Shown piece by piece: positions 8,671 to 18,715 of a stretch of 64,000 nucleotides of DNA. Numbering within the stretch: position 1 is the stretch's first letter; each line of letters begins with the position of its first letter. The notes under the pieces are model-generated. The model saw nothing but the letters and a program-made list of their open reading frames with translations, had not been told where the DNA came from and made no database searches. The stretch covers positions 1 to 64,000 of the forward strand of contig JAIOPM010000040.1 in the NCBI GenBank assembly GCA_021413885.1. The letters run 5' to 3'. A program made the translations under genes and the position numbers. The DNA comes from Planctomycetota bacterium (GTDB lineage: Bacteria > Planctomycetota > UBA1135 > GCA-002686595).

Positions 8671-9723
8671 CTACGACCGCTTCTCCGCGAACGCCGCGTC
8701 GAACGCGAGGTTCGAGCGCGGGAAGTCGAGGCGCTTGGTGAACGCCGCAGCTTCGGTGGCACCGTGCTCGCGATCCATCATCGGATCCTCCCACTCGACG
8801 GTCAGCGGGCCGCGATAGCCGATGTGGTTGAGCACACGCACCAACGACTCGAAGTCGATGCGTCCATGCCCGGGCGAACGGAAATCCCAGAAGCGTCCGT
8901 CGGTGCCGAAGTCGGTGTGACCGCCGAAGACACCGATCGGAGTCGGACGCTCGGACCACCACACGTCCTTGACGTGCACGTTCCAGATGCGATCGGAGAA
9001 CTCGCGCAGGAAGCCCAAGTAGTCGACGCCTTGGTAGCCGAAGTGTGACGGATCGAAGTTGAAGCCGAAGCGCTTGTGGCCGCCGAGCGCCGCGAGCGCG
9101 CGCCTCGTCGACGCGACGTCGAACGCGATCTCGGTCGGGTGCACTTCGAGCGCGAAGCAGACGTCGACTTTGTCGAACGCGTCGAGGATCGGCTTCCACG
9201 CGCGCGCGAAGTTCGCGAAGCCTTGCTCGAGCTGCTTGGGCAACACCGGCGGGAAGCTGTAGAGCAAGTGCCAGATCGGACTGCCGGTGAAGCCGACGAC
9301 GACGGTGCGGCCGCTCTTCGCGAGTTGCTCGCGAACGCTCTTCGGCGCCGCATCGAAGAACTTCCGCGCGGCTTTGCCCGTATCGATCATCTCCTTCGCG
9401 GCGCGCTTCTGCACGCCCGCGGGATCGCCGTCGCCCCACACGCGCGGCGGGAGGATCGCCTTGTGACGCTCGTCGATCGGATCGGAGACCGCTTGGCCGA
9501 CGAGGTGATTGGAGATCGCGAAACAACCGAGGTCGTGCGCGGCGAGCAGCTCCCAGTGCTTCTTGCAGTAGTCCTTCTCGGCGAGCGCGCGCTGCACGTC
9601 GAAGTGATCGCCCCAGCACGCGAGCTCGAGCCCCTCGTAGCCGAACGACTTCGCCTTCTTGGCGAGCGTTTCGAGCGGCAGATCCGCCCACTGACCGGTG
9701 AACAACGCAACGGGACGCGGCAT
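8671..9723 (-). CDS. Sugar phosphate isomerase/epimerase-like TIM-barrel protein
   Basis: 350 residues from the ATG at 9723, chosen because a good ribosome binding site (AGAGGAAA) sits just before it. The protein is a xylose isomerase-like (AP endonuclease 2 family) barrel. Candidate metal ligands are Glu in [14 protein letters not shown], Asp/His in FNFDPSHFG, His in NVHVKDVWW and Glu in [12 protein letters not shown]. Family members isomerise or epimerise keto sugars, inositols and related compounds using a divalent metal. It has no signal peptide, so it is cytoplasmic. It follows the Gfo/Idh/MocA gene by 37 bases. The exact substrate cannot be read from sequence. Confidence 0.85.
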   Translation of the reverse strand: MPRPVALFTGQWADLPLETLAKKAKSFGYEGLELACWGDHFDVQRALAEKDYCKKHWELLAAHDLGCFAISNHLVGQAVSDPIDERHKAILPPRVWGDGDPAGVQKRAAKEMIDTGKAARKFFDAAPKSVREQLAKSGRTVVVGFTGSPIWHLLYSFPPVLPKQLEQGFANFARAWKPILDAFDKVDVCFALEVHPTEIAFDVASTRRALAALGGHKRFGFNFDPSHFGYQGVDYLGFLREFSDRIWNVHVKDVWWSERPTPIGVFGGHTDFGTDGRFWDFRSPGHGRIDFESLVRVLNHIGYRGPLTVEWEDPMMDREHGATEAAAFTKRLDFPRSNLAFDAAFAEKRS

Positions 9724-9760
9724 GGTGATTTCCTCTCGGAGAACTTCTGGGAGCCCGAGT

Positions 9761-10915
9761 CTAGCGCACGTCGGAGAGCTTGATCGCGCGACGTTCGCGC
9801 GCGGAGAGCAACGCAGCCTCGAGCACGCGCTGCGTCTGGTACGCGTCCTCGAAGTCGGGCAGCGGGAGTTCGGGCTCGTCGCCGGCGAGCACACGCAGGA
9901 TGTCCGCCGCCATATTGATGAAGCCGTGCTCGTAGCCGAGCACGTGCGCATCCGGCCACCAGTTCTTCGCGTACGGATGTCCGCCGCCGGCCGACGTGCA
10001 CATGATCCGCTGCCAACCGCGTGTTTCGAGCGGCTGCGTGCCGTCGCAGAACCACAGCACGTTCATGTCCTCGAACGAGAAACGCACCGAGCCCTTCTCG
10101 CCGTTCAGCTCGATGAAGTTGTCGTTCTGATGGCCGTGAGCGAGACGCGTCGCCTCGAAGCTCGCGGTCGCGCCGCCGGCGAAGCTCGCGAGGAAGAGCA
10201 CGCAGTCGTCGACGTCGCTCTTGCCCACCTTCTTCGTGCCGGGGATCACGCGCTCACGCACGAACGTGCGCTCGATCGCGCCGTGGATCTCGACGACTTC
10301 CTCGCCGACCAGGAAGCGCGCGAGGTCGACGAGGTGCGCGTTGAGGTCGCCGTGAGCGCCGGTTCCGGCGTGCTTCTTCTGGAAGCGCCAAAGGAGCGGC
10401 GTGTCGGCGCCGCCCCAACTCTGGAGGTAGTGCGCACGGACGTGATACACGCGACCGAGACGCCCTTCGCGCGCGAGCTTCCACGCGAGGCCGATCGCGG
10501 GGCAACGGCGGTAGTTGTACCAGACGAAAGTCTTCGACTTCTTGCGCGCCTTCTTCGCCGCGTCGCGCATCGCGCGCGCGTCGGCGAGCGAACCGGCGAG
10601 CGGTTTTTCGCACGCGACGTGCTTGCCCGCTTCGAGCATCGCGATCGCTTGCTCGGCGTGCACGTCGTTCGGCGTGCCGATGTCGACGAGGCCGATCGCA
10701 TCGTCGTTCGCGATCGAATGCCAGTCGGTGGTCCACTGCTTCCACCCCCAGTGCGCCGCGAACGCCGCGACTTCACCGGCGTCGCGCGCGGCGACCGTGC
10801 GGCGCTCGGCGACCAACCCGAGGTCGAAGAAGTGGTTGACCTGACTCCAAGCGTTCGAATGCGCTCGGCCCATGAACTTCTGGCCGATCAACGCGACCTG
10901 CACTGCACGCGACAT
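9761..10915 (-). CDS. Gfo/Idh/MocA family NAD(P)-dependent sugar oxidoreductase
   Basis: 384 residues from the ATG at 10915, preceded by AGGAGG. The N-terminal Rossmann strand-loop is [17 protein letters not shown] (Gly-rich loop with the first Gly pair altered to GQ). [20 protein letters not shown] and the catalytic-type CEKPLA follow, and the C-terminal substrate domain includes [18 protein letters not shown]. These enzymes oxidise or reduce sugars, often at C3, with NAD(P). First gene of a five-gene operon that continues through isomerase, zinc protease, small exported protein and DUF1080 lipoprotein. A TATCCT hexamer at 10943-10948 is a plausible -10. Cytoplasmic, as no Tat signal is seen, so the oxidised intermediate and the exported DUF1080 protein are in different compartments unless a transporter links them. 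Confidence 0.9.
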   Translation of the reverse strand: MSRAVQVALIGQKFMGRAHSNAWSQVNHFFDLGLVAERRTVAARDAGEVAAFAAHWGWKQWTTDWHSIANDDAIGLVDIGTPNDVHAEQAIAMLEAGKHVACEKPLAGSLADARAMRDAAKKARKKSKTFVWYNYRRCPAIGLAWKLAREGRLGRVYHVRAHYLQSWGGADTPLLWRFQKKHAGTGAHGDLNAHLVDLARFLVGEEVVEIHGAIERTFVRERVIPGTKKVGKSDVDDCVLFLASFAGGATASFEATRLAHGHQNDNFIELNGEKGSVRFSFEDMNVLWFCDGTQPLETRGWQRIMCTSAGGGHPYAKNWWPDAHVLGYEHGFINMAADILRVLAGDEPELPLPDFEDAYQTQRVLEAALLSARERRAIKLSDVR

Positions 10916-11085
10916 CCATCCTCCTCGCGAAAAAGTCGGCTCAGGATAGCGAGACGGCCGGTCGAGCACTCGTCCGTCAACGACGGCGGGAGATTCCTGC
11001 CCCGTCGTCGCCCGTTCTTTCGGAAGCGACCTTCGCCCCCGCCGAGCGACTCCGTCGACCTCGGTGCGGCGCACGAGGAGGCAAC

Positions 11086-12744
11086 ATGCAACGCAACATC
11101 CGAGCGAGTGTCGTGACGATCACCGGGGCTCTCGCCCTGACCGCGACGGCTTCGGCGCAATCGAAGATCTTCCACCTCCCCGGCGCCGCGAGCGGCGATG
11201 CGTTCGGCGCGACGTTGAGTCGTGCGGGCGACGTCGACGGCGACGGACACTGCGATCTCGCCATCGCGAGCACCAAGGGCGCGAGCGGCCTGGGCTACGT
11301 CACGGTGACGTCGGGCCTGATCGGCACGCCGATCCGCACGTCGACCGGCACGGTCGCGGGCGCCGACTTCGGCGCCGCGGTCGTCGGCCTCGGTGACATC
11401 GACGGCGACGGCAAGGGCGAGCTCGCGATCGGCGCGCCGCTCGCGAGCCCGAACGGCGTCGGCTCCGGCCGCGTCGAGATCTTCTCGGGCGCGAACGGCG
11501 TGCAGCTCTACGCGATCGACGGCGCGCTCGCGGGCGATCACTTCGGCTTCGCGCTCGCCGCGTTGAACGATGTCGACGGCGATGGTGTGTCCGACCTCGC
11601 GATCGGCGCGGTCGACGCGGATCCGAACGGCTCGAGCTCCGGCTCGGTGCGCGTCGCGAGTGGCAAGACCGGCGCGACGCTCTACACGGTCGACGGCGCG
11701 GCGGCGAACGAGCTCTTCGGCTACGTGATCGCGTCGCTCGGTGACCAGAACGCCGACGGCAAGGACGACTTCGTGGTCGGCGCGCCGTGCGCAAACGGCG
11801 TGCAAAAGCCCGGTTCGGCGCGGCTCGTGTCCGGCGCGAACGGAGCGACGCTCACGACGCTCGTCGGTTGGAAGAACCAGGACGGCTACGGCACCGCGGT
11901 CGCGAACGCGGGCGACGTCGACGGCGACGGACAGGACGACGTGATCGTCGGCGCGCCGCAGACGCAGGCGAAGTTGCGCGGCTACATCCAAGTGTGGAAG
12001 AAGGCCGGAACCCACTTGATGTGGGACATCGCCGGCGATTCCAACGGCGACGCGTTCGGCAGCTCGGTCGCGAGCGCGGGCGATCCCGACGGCAACGGCC
12101 GCGCGGATTTCGCCGCGGGCGCGCCGCAGGACGACGACAACGGAACGGATTGCGGCGCGGTGCGCGTGCTCTCCGGCATCAGCGGCCAAGCGATCTTCAC
12201 GAACTACGGCTCGGCCGCGAACGCGAAGCTCGGCGCGCGGCTCGACGGCGGCTTCGACGCCAACGGCGACGGCACGAGTGACTTGCTCGCCGGCACTCCG
12301 GGCGAAGGCGGCGCGGGCGCGGCGACGTTGATCTCGTCGCGCGTGTTGACGCTCTCGACCGACGTGCACACGTTGTCGCTCGGCGCGTCGGGCATGCAGA
12401 ACTTGACGCTCTCCGCGGATCCGTTCGTCTGCGCGGGCAAGAGCTACACGTTGCTCGGTTCGATGCACGGCATCACGCCGAGCACGACGTTCGGCGGCAT
12501 GACGTTGCCGCTCGCGCACGATCGCTACTTCCTCTACACGACACGCGTCACGAAGGGTCCGATGAAGAGCGCGCGCGGAGCGCTCGACGTCAACGGACTC
12601 GCGACCGCGGTCTTCGACTCGAAGTTCCTGCTGAAGAACCCGGCCTTCGTCGGCAAGACGTTCTTCCACGCCTTCGCGGTGACCAACGCGGGCGGTCAGG
12701 CGGTGCTGGTGTCCAACGCCGTGCCGCTGACCATCCTGCCCTGA
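11086..12744 (+). CDS. Secreted FG-GAP (integrin-alpha-like) beta-propeller protein
   Basis: 552 residues with a signal peptide (MQRNIRASVVTITGALALTATASAQ) and a strong ribosome binding site (GAGGAGG). Seven FG-GAP blades follow, each with a Ca2+-binding loop such as GDVDGDGHCDLAIAS, GDIDGDGKGELAIGAP, NDVDGDGVSDLAIGA and GDPDGNGRADFAAGAP. The last 130 residues (from STDVHTLSLGASG) form the kind of domain often seen at the end of planctomycete FG-GAP proteins. Such propellers bind other surface molecules; no enzymatic residues are visible. It is a monocistronic gene closed by a strong terminator. Confidence 0.9.
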   Translation: MQRNIRASVVTITGALALTATASAQSKIFHLPGAASGDAFGATLSRAGDVDGDGHCDLAIASTKGASGLGYVTVTSGLIGTPIRTSTGTVAGADFGAAVVGLGDIDGDGKGELAIGAPLASPNGVGSGRVEIFSGANGVQLYAIDGALAGDHFGFALAALNDVDGDGVSDLAIGAVDADPNGSSSGSVRVASGKTGATLYTVDGAAANELFGYVIASLGDQNADGKDDFVVGAPCANGVQKPGSARLVSGANGATLTTLVGWKNQDGYGTAVANAGDVDGDGQDDVIVGAPQTQAKLRGYIQVWKKAGTHLMWDIAGDSNGDAFGSSVASAGDPDGNGRADFAAGAPQDDDNGTDCGAVRVLSGISGQAIFTNYGSAANAKLGARLDGGFDANGDGTSDLLAGTPGEGGAGAATLISSRVLTLSTDVHTLSLGASGMQNLTLSADPFVCAGKSYTLLGSMHGITPSTTFGGMTLPLAHDRYFLYTTRVTKGPMKSARGALDVNGLATAVFDSKFLLKNPAFVGKTFFHAFAVTNAGGQAVLVSNAVPLTILP

Positions 12745-12781
12745 GCCTGTTAGTGGGGTGATGTGGGTGCCGCCTCGGAGT

Positions 12782-13486
<705 letters not shown>

Positions 13487-13497
13487 GCGCTCGAGCG

Positions 13498-14991
13498 TCA
13501 GTTCGAGTTCAGATCCGCGCGTTCGAAGACCAAGTAGTCCTGCTCCCAACTCGTGGGCAGCTTCTTCGGGTCGGGCGTGAGCACCGTGTTGCCCGCTTCG
13601 CTGAAGCGTTGCACCGGACGGTAGCGCGCGGCCAACTCGGTGTCCGACAGGAACCGACCGAGGCGATAGTCGTTGACGACCCAGATCACGTACTCCGGCG
13701 AGTGCGCGCGCAGCACGTCGAGCTGATGTCGAAAGCCGAGCGCGTCGGGCCACACCAGGCCTTCGCTGTCGAGGATGCGCGCGTTGCTGTAGAAGCCGAT
13801 CGCGCCGATGTCGGACGCGAGGATGCTGACGCCGCGCTCGGCGAGCCGCGCCTCGGTCGCCCACCGCGCGAGCGGTTGGTAGACGTTCGGCGTGACGCGG
13901 TCGCGGTGGCGGCTGCCGACCCACGCGCTCGAACCGATCGCGAGCACCGCGAGCGAAACCGTCGAAGCGAGCTTGAACGTCGAGGTTCGTGACCCGTCGC
14001 GCAGCGCGGCGAAGCGCTCGACCGCGGACTCGAAGCCGAGCCCGAGCGCGATGCACCACGACACCAACGCGACGTAGTAGTACCAACCCCACGTCTTCGT
14101 CCCGACCAACGCGTACGAGCCGACCATCGCCGCGCCCATGAAGAGCAACGCCCGCATGCGCGAAGCCGGCAGCAGTCCGCGCAGGAAACCGAGCGCCGCG
14201 AACGGCACCAGGATGCGCATCGGCAACGTCGGACCGAAACCCTGCGCGAGGATCTCCGGCACGCGCGTCAACTTGGTGACCCACGTCGAGTGCTTGCCCT
14301 TCGCGACGACGGACTGCGGGATCGGCTGGCCGTAGATCGCGAGCAACGTCAGCGTCGACACCACGCCGATCACCGCGACCGGCATCGCGAAACGCAACAG
14401 CGCGCGACGATCGCGATGCTGCACCCACGCGAGCGCGCCGACGAGGAACAACGACTCGGGCCGCACCAGGCAACACGCTCCCGCGAGGATCCCCGCGAGC
14501 ACCGGCCGACCGCCGTGCACGCACGCCGTCGCTCCGAGCGCGAGCGCGACCAGGAACGGCGGCTCCATCCCGCCGACGGTGATGCGCGCGATCTGCGGCA
14601 CCGCGGCGAACGCGCCGACCGCGACCACGGTCGCGACCGTACGTCGTCCGAGCAGGTGCGCGCACAAACACGCCGCGATCGCCTCGCAGAGCACGTTGAA
14701 GGCGATCGAACTCCCGACGATCGGCAAGCCGAACGCGGCGAACGCCGCGAGCACCAACGTGTAGAGCGGCGTCGTCGTTCCGAGCACCGGCTCCCACTCC
14801 GCGCCCGGGTTGTAGACCAGACCTTTTCCGTGCGCGAGGTTCTCGGCGTAGCGGTACGTGATGAACGCGTCGTCGTAGATCGGGAAGCTCTGCAACGCGA
14901 TCACACGGCAGACCACCAACGCCGCGACGAGGACGCCGATCGACGTCCATCCGAGCCGCGAGGTCGAGGCATGCGTCGCGGGGGAGCTCAT
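13498..14991 (-). CDS. Polytopic GT-C-type membrane glycosyltransferase, putative
   Basis: 497 residues with about ten hydrophobic segments. The first loop carries YDDAFITYRYAENLAHGKGL followed by VYNPGAEWEPVLGTTTPLYT, the acidic-pair signature of a large GT-C group that uses polyprenyl-phosphate sugars. A soluble C-terminal part (from about residue 385) includes ILASDIGAIGFYSNARILD, typical of the same group. The reaction would occur on the outer face of the cytoplasmic membrane; donor and acceptor are unknown. It precedes nnrE by 11 bases, so the two are cotranscribed although functionally unrelated. Start ATG 14991. Confidence 0.75.
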   Translation of the reverse strand: MSSPATHASTSRLGWTSIGVLVAALVVCRVIALQSFPIYDDAFITYRYAENLAHGKGLVYNPGAEWEPVLGTTTPLYTLVLAAFAAFGLPIVGSSIAFNVLCEAIAACLCAHLLGRRTVATVVAVGAFAAVPQIARITVGGMEPPFLVALALGATACVHGGRPVLAGILAGACCLVRPESLFLVGALAWVQHRDRRALLRFAMPVAVIGVVSTLTLLAIYGQPIPQSVVAKGKHSTWVTKLTRVPEILAQGFGPTLPMRILVPFAALGFLRGLLPASRMRALLFMGAAMVGSYALVGTKTWGWYYYVALVSWCIALGLGFESAVERFAALRDGSRTSTFKLASTVSLAVLAIGSSAWVGSRHRDRVTPNVYQPLARWATEARLAERGVSILASDIGAIGFYSNARILDSEGLVWPDALGFRHQLDVLRAHSPEYVIWVVNDYRLGRFLSDTELAARYRPVQRFSEAGNTVLTPDPKKLPTSWEQDYLVFERADLNSN

Positions 14992-15243
14992 CGAAGACAG
15001 CGCACACCGCGCGCCGGACGCACTACGGGCGTCGACGAAGCAGCGGATTCAAACGCGGGGATGCGTTCGGGGAAGATCGGGGGCAAGCGGGACATGGGGC
15101 CACGGCCTGGATCCTTTCGGCCGCGCGAGCGTTACTCATTTAAGGGGAAGACCGCTCGTGCGCGAAGATCCGAAGCGCCGAAAGCTCGTGGCCGCCCCCT
15201 CGGACCCGCCCCGCCCCGCGTCGGCGGGCCTCCAACGCCCCCG
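14992..15243. other. Intergenic region with an inverted repeat, no gene seen
   Basis: About 250 bases between the HtrA gene and the GT-C gene, both on the minus strand. CGCGCGAGCG (15122-15131) pairs with CGCTCGTGCG (15153-15162) with one mismatch around a comparatively AT-rich 21-base spacer (containing CATTTAAGG). Nearer the HtrA stop there is a C-rich imperfect stem around 15204-15230 without a T tract. The region could hold the promoter for the GT-C gene and the end of the HtrA transcript. I see no tRNA or small ORF here. Confidence 0.4.
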
Positions 15244-16392
15244 TCAACGACGCTGAGTTGCAACACCCTGCAGCTTGAGCTCGACCTTCTCGAGCTTGCC
15301 GGCGCGGCGCAGGGAGACGGTGACCTTCTCGCCGATCTCGTAGCCGTCGAGCGCGTCGCGCAGCTCCTCCATCGAGCGCACCTGGCGATCGCCGACGCCG
15401 ACGATCACGTCGTACACCGGATCGCCGTTGTCACGGACGCGCAGCGGCTGGATCCCGGCGCGAGCGGCGGCGCTGCCTTCCTCGACCTCGGCGACGATCA
15501 GGCCGCCGGTGCGCAGATAGCGCGAGTTGCGTTCGTCGATCGTCACGCCGAGGCCCGGACGCTCGACGTCCTTGCCGCCGATCAGCGAAGGCACGATCCG
15601 GTTGACGGTGTCGACCGGCACCGCGAAGCCGACGCCGGAGCTCGCGCCCGTCGGACTCAGGATCGCGGTGTTCATGCCAATCAAACGTCCGGCCGAATCG
15701 AGCAGCGGTCCGCCCGAGTTGCCCGGGTTGATCGCGGCATCGGTCTGGATGACGTTGCGGATGCGGCGATCGCTCTTCGAGCGGATCTCGCGGTTCAAGC
15801 CGCTGATGATGCCGGTCGTCAACGTCTGATCGAGCCCGAACGGGTGACCGATCGCGTAGACCTTCTGGCCGACCTGTAGATCCGACGAGCGACCGATCGC
15901 GAGCGGCACGAACTTCTCCGTCGGCGCCGCCACCTTCAACACCGCGATGTCGCTGTCGGGATCCGCGCCGATCACGTCGGCGTCGAACGTGTCGCCGCCC
16001 GCGAACGTCACCTTGAACTTCGAGCCGTTGGCCACGACGTGGAAGTTGGTGATGACGTGGCCCGCGTCGTCCCAGATGAAACCCGAGCCGGTGCCTTGCG
16101 GAACTTCCGTGAGATCCGCGCTCCAGTAGCCGGTGCGGTAGAGCCCGATGTTCGTGACGTTGACCGTCGCCGGCGACGCGGCGCGGAAGAGCTCGACCGT
16201 GCGCCGTTCGTCGGGCTCGAGGTCGTTGCGTTCCGCGACCGCGCGCGGTTCGGCGCTCGACGGCGCGCACGCCGCGTCGCCGCGCGACGAGAAGTGCCAC
16301 ACCAACACCGCGGCGGTCGCCGCGAGCAGGAAGAGGGACGTCGCGGCGCGGCCGGCGCGCTGCAGCGAGCTCGTCGAATGGATCGTTTTCAT
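15244..16392 (-). CDS. HtrA/Deg-type periplasmic serine protease with PDZ domain
   Basis: 382 residues. An N-terminal hydrophobic segment (TSLFLLAATAAVLVWHF) serves as signal or anchor. The trypsin-like domain has the full triad: His in VITNFHVVANG, Asp in PDSDIAVLKV and Ser in NPGNSGGPLLD. One PDZ domain follows (GLIVAEVEEGSAAARAGIQP; DVIVGVGDRQVRSMEELRDAL). One PDZ rather than two places it nearer DegS or single-PDZ HhoA types. It degrades or senses misfolded envelope proteins. Its start overlaps the stop of the upstream lipoprotein gene by 4 bases, so the two are translationally coupled. Confidence 0.95.
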   Translation of the reverse strand: MKTIHSTSSLQRAGRAATSLFLLAATAAVLVWHFSSRGDAACAPSSAEPRAVAERNDLEPDERRTVELFRAASPATVNVTNIGLYRTGYWSADLTEVPQGTGSGFIWDDAGHVITNFHVVANGSKFKVTFAGGDTFDADVIGADPDSDIAVLKVAAPTEKFVPLAIGRSSDLQVGQKVYAIGHPFGLDQTLTTGIISGLNREIRSKSDRRIRNVIQTDAAINPGNSGGPLLDSAGRLIGMNTAILSPTGASSGVGFAVPVDTVNRIVPSLIGGKDVERPGLGVTIDERNSRYLRTGGLIVAEVEEGSAAARAGIQPLRVRDNGDPVYDVIVGVGDRQVRSMEELRDALDGYEIGEKVTVSLRRAGKLEKVELKLQGVATQRR

Positions 16393-16844
16393 CGTCGTTG
16401 TTCCGGTTCGGGTTTCGCCGACGGAGAGGTCGGCGCCGGTGCTCCACTACGAGCCTGATCGTTCGCGCGTTGGAGCTCTTCCGCCGCCCTTTCGAAGCCC
16501 GAGCGCACTTCGTCCCACGCGTCGGCGCTCACTTCGCCGAGCGTGCGCAGCTTCTCGCGCGCCAACGCCTTGCGACCTTCGAGGTCGGCGAGCGACCGCT
16601 CCCACTGCGCGCGGGCCTCGCCCGACGCGGTCGCGGCCTTCGCGCGCAGCGCCTTGGATTCTTCTTCCAACTTCGCGAGGCCCGACTCGAACCCGGCGCG
16701 CAGGCGTTCGCGTTCGACGGTGACGCGCTCGCGCGCCTCGGCCTGTTGCTCGGGTGAACACGCCGTGAGTCCGAGGACGATCACGGCGGCGAGCACGACG
16801 CTCGAAGGAACGGACACGCGCAAAGCTCGGAACCAAGTTCCCAT
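16389..16844 (-). CDS. Small coiled-coil lipoprotein
   Basis: 151 residues with a lipoprotein signal (VVLAAVIVLGLTACSPEQ; lipobox LTAC) and a mature part that is almost wholly charged heptad-like helix (ARERVTVERERLRAGFESG; ALAREKLRTLGEVSADAWDE). The WDEVRSGFERAAEELQRA segment recalls the cyanobacterial sll1863-type stress proteins, but I would not assign it on that alone. It is coupled by ATGA to the HtrA protease, so it may be an envelope-stress partner or adaptor. A TAGAAT hexamer at 16854-16859 is only 9 bases before the ATG, so the mRNA leader is probably very short. Confidence 0.7.
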   Translation of the reverse strand: MGTWFRALRVSVPSSVVLAAVIVLGLTACSPEQQAEARERVTVERERLRAGFESGLAKLEEESKALRAKAATASGEARAQWERSLADLEGRKALAREKLRTLGEVSADAWDEVRSGFERAAEELQRANDQARSGAPAPTSPSAKPEPEQRR

Positions 16845-16906
16845 GTTGCTCGGATTCTAGTCGTCGCTCGCGGCCTTCCCAGTCGGACGAGGGTGATAGA
16901 ATTCGG

Positions 16907-17065
16907 ATGAGGCGACCGTTTTTCGCCGCCGACTCACGCCCGGTGACTCGCGCAACGGGGCCTCCGGAAAGAGGCTTGTTTCGTCCGCACACCATGCCGA
17001 ACTCCCCCGCCGTTCCGCAGAGCCGCCGCGACGCCGTCGCCGCCTCGGAAGGCGTGCGTCGATGA
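16907..17065 (+). CDS. Possible 52-codon leader ORF ahead of trpG
   Basis: An ATG at 16907 opens a frame that ends with TGA at 17063-17065, overlapping the trpG ATG (17062) as ATGA, the same coupling used by true gene pairs in this window. The peptide starts MRRPFFAADSRPV and has no Trp codons, so it is not a classical trp attenuator peptide. Codons in its second half are G/C-ending like real genes; the first half is weaker. A short hairpin (16960-16964 with 16971-16975) followed by TTGTTT lies inside it. It could equally be noise. Confidence 0.25.
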   Translation: MRRPFFAADSRPVTRATGPPERGLFRPHTMPNSPAVPQSRRDAVAASEGVRR

Positions 17066-17649
17066 TCTTCCTGCTCGACAACTACGACTCGTTCACGTGG
17101 AACCTCGTGCAAGCGTTCGCACGGCTCGGCGCGGACGTCGAGGTCGAGCGCAACGACACCGCGTCGGTCGACGCGCTGCTCGCGCGCGAGTTCACGGCGG
17201 TCGTCTTGTCGCCGGGTCCCGGTCGTCCGCGCGACGCGGGCGTGCAGCCCGAGTTGCTCGCGCGCCTTCCCGACGACGTGCCGTTGCTCGGCGTGTGCCT
17301 CGGACACCAAGGCCTGATCGAACACTACGGCGGCGAGCTCGAGGTCGATCCGCGGCCCGCCCACGGCCGGAGTTCTCCGATTCGCCACGACGGCGCCGAA
17401 CTCTTCGCCGACCTCCCGAATCCGTTCGCCGCCGGGCGCTACCACTCACTGCGCGCGAACGCGGCGCGGCTGCCGAGCGAGCTCGTGCCGTGCGCGTGGA
17501 CCGACGACGGCCTCGTGATGGGCGTGCGCCACGTCGCGTTGCCGCGCTTCGGCGTGCAGTTCCATCCCGAGTCGATCCTCACGCCCGACGGCGAGCGCTT
17601 GCTCGCTCGCTTCCTCGCGCGCGCCGGCGAACGGTTGGTGACGCGATGA
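17062..17649 (+). CDS. trpG: Anthranilate synthase glutamine amidotransferase subunit (TrpG/PabA type)
   Basis: 195 residues, a complete class I glutamine amidotransferase. LLDNYDSFTWNLVQAF and LSPGPGRPRDAG are family blocks; the nucleophile Cys is in LLGVCLGHQG, and the His-Glu of the triad is in GVQFHPESILT. It supplies ammonia from glutamine to the TrpE (anthranilate) or PabB (4-amino-4-deoxychorismate) partner, and members of this family may serve both. Because trpD follows with an ATGA overlap, tryptophan synthesis is the likely main role. trpE is not in the window. GGAAGG about 11 bases upstream is a possible ribosome binding site. Confidence 0.9.
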   Translation: MIFLLDNYDSFTWNLVQAFARLGADVEVERNDTASVDALLAREFTAVVLSPGPGRPRDAGVQPELLARLPDDVPLLGVCLGHQGLIEHYGGELEVDPRPAHGRSSPIRHDGAELFADLPNPFAAGRYHSLRANAARLPSELVPCAWTDDGLVMGVRHVALPRFGVQFHPESILTPDGERLLARFLARAGERLVTR

Positions 17650-18668
17650 TCGTGCGCGACACGCTGCGGCGCGCGTTGCGCGGACAGACCTTCACGGGCG
17701 AGGAGACGCGCGAGCTCTTCGTCTCGATCGCGCACGGCGACTTCGAGCCGCTGGAACTCTCCGCCTTGCTCGCCGCGCTTGCGGCCCGCGGCGAAACGGC
17801 CGACGAGATCGCGGGAGCCGCGCACGGACTGCGCGAGACGATGTTGCCGTTCGAGCACCCGTTCCCCGACGCGATCGACACCTGCGGCACCGGCGGCGAC
17901 GGCCTCTACACGTTCAACCTCTCGACCGCGGCGGCGATCGTCGCGGCCGCGGCCGGCGCGCGCGTCGTCAAGCACGGCAACTGCGCCGCGGCGTCGGTCT
18001 GCGCGAGCGCCGACTTGCTCGCGGCCGCCGGTCTGCCGCTCGACCTGACTCCCGCCGCGGCGGCGCGCGTGCTCGAGGAAGTCGGCATCACGTTCCTCTA
18101 CGCGCCGCGTTATCACCCGGCGCTCGCGGCGGCGGCAAGCGTTCGCCGCGGCCTCGGCGCGCGCACGTTGCTCGATCTCGCGGCGCCGCTCGCGAATCCG
18201 GGGCGCGTGCGGCGCCAAGTGCTCGGCGTCGGCGGACACGAGCGCACCGAACGCGTCGCGGAAGCGTTGAACCTGCTCGGCGTCGAGCGCGCGTACGTGC
18301 TCCACGGCGCGGGCGGCGCGGACGAGCTGACGCTCGCCGGCCTGAACCCGATCGTCGCGCTCGGCCTCGCGCCGACGGCGCGCTTCGACGCACGCGAGCT
18401 CGCGTTCGCCCCCGCGTCGCTCGGCGCGTTGGCCGGCGGCGACCCGGCGCGCAACCTCGCGCTGCTCGAACGTCTGCTCGCCGGCGAGAACGGACCGATC
18501 TACAACGCGGTCGTGCTCAACGCGTCGGCGGCCCTGGTCGTCGCGGGCCTCGCCACCGGGCCGGCGGAAGGCGCCGAGCTCGCCCGCGCCGCCCTGCGTC
18601 GCGGCGCCGCGCGCCGGACGTTCGTGCGTTGGATCGAGACCGCGAACCGCCTGCGCGGCGCGGCTTGA
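17646..18668 (+). CDS. trpD: Anthranilate phosphoribosyltransferase
   Basis: 340 residues from the ATG at 17646. The N-terminal helical domain is followed by the PRPP site DTCGTGGDGLYTFNLST and KHGNCAAASVCASADLL, and later GGADELTLAGLN and YNAVVLNASAAL. It joins anthranilate to PRPP, the second step of tryptophan synthesis. The anthranilate-side motif differs from the common KHGNR..S..GSAD: Cys replaces Arg after KHGN and Ala replaces Gly before SAD. Length and all other blocks are normal, so it is probably active. It is coupled to trpG. Confidence 0.9.
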   Translation: MIVRDTLRRALRGQTFTGEETRELFVSIAHGDFEPLELSALLAALAARGETADEIAGAAHGLRETMLPFEHPFPDAIDTCGTGGDGLYTFNLSTAAAIVAAAAGARVVKHGNCAAASVCASADLLAAAGLPLDLTPAAAARVLEEVGITFLYAPRYHPALAAAASVRRGLGARTLLDLAAPLANPGRVRRQVLGVGGHERTERVAEALNLLGVERAYVLHGAGGADELTLAGLNPIVALGLAPTARFDARELAFAPASLGALAGGDPARNLALLERLLAGENGPIYNAVVLNASAALVVAGLATGPAEGAELARAALRRGAARRTFVRWIETANRLRGAA

Positions 18669-18715
18669 GCGCGCCCCTACGGAACGTGCTCATCCCGGAA
18701 AGCGCGGTCGTCCGA

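Noticed and set aside
15008-15240. tRNA-like sequence (GGATTCAAACGC) in the HtrA/GT-C gap
   Set aside because: No acceptor stem, anticodon arm or CCA-adjacent pairing can be built around it.
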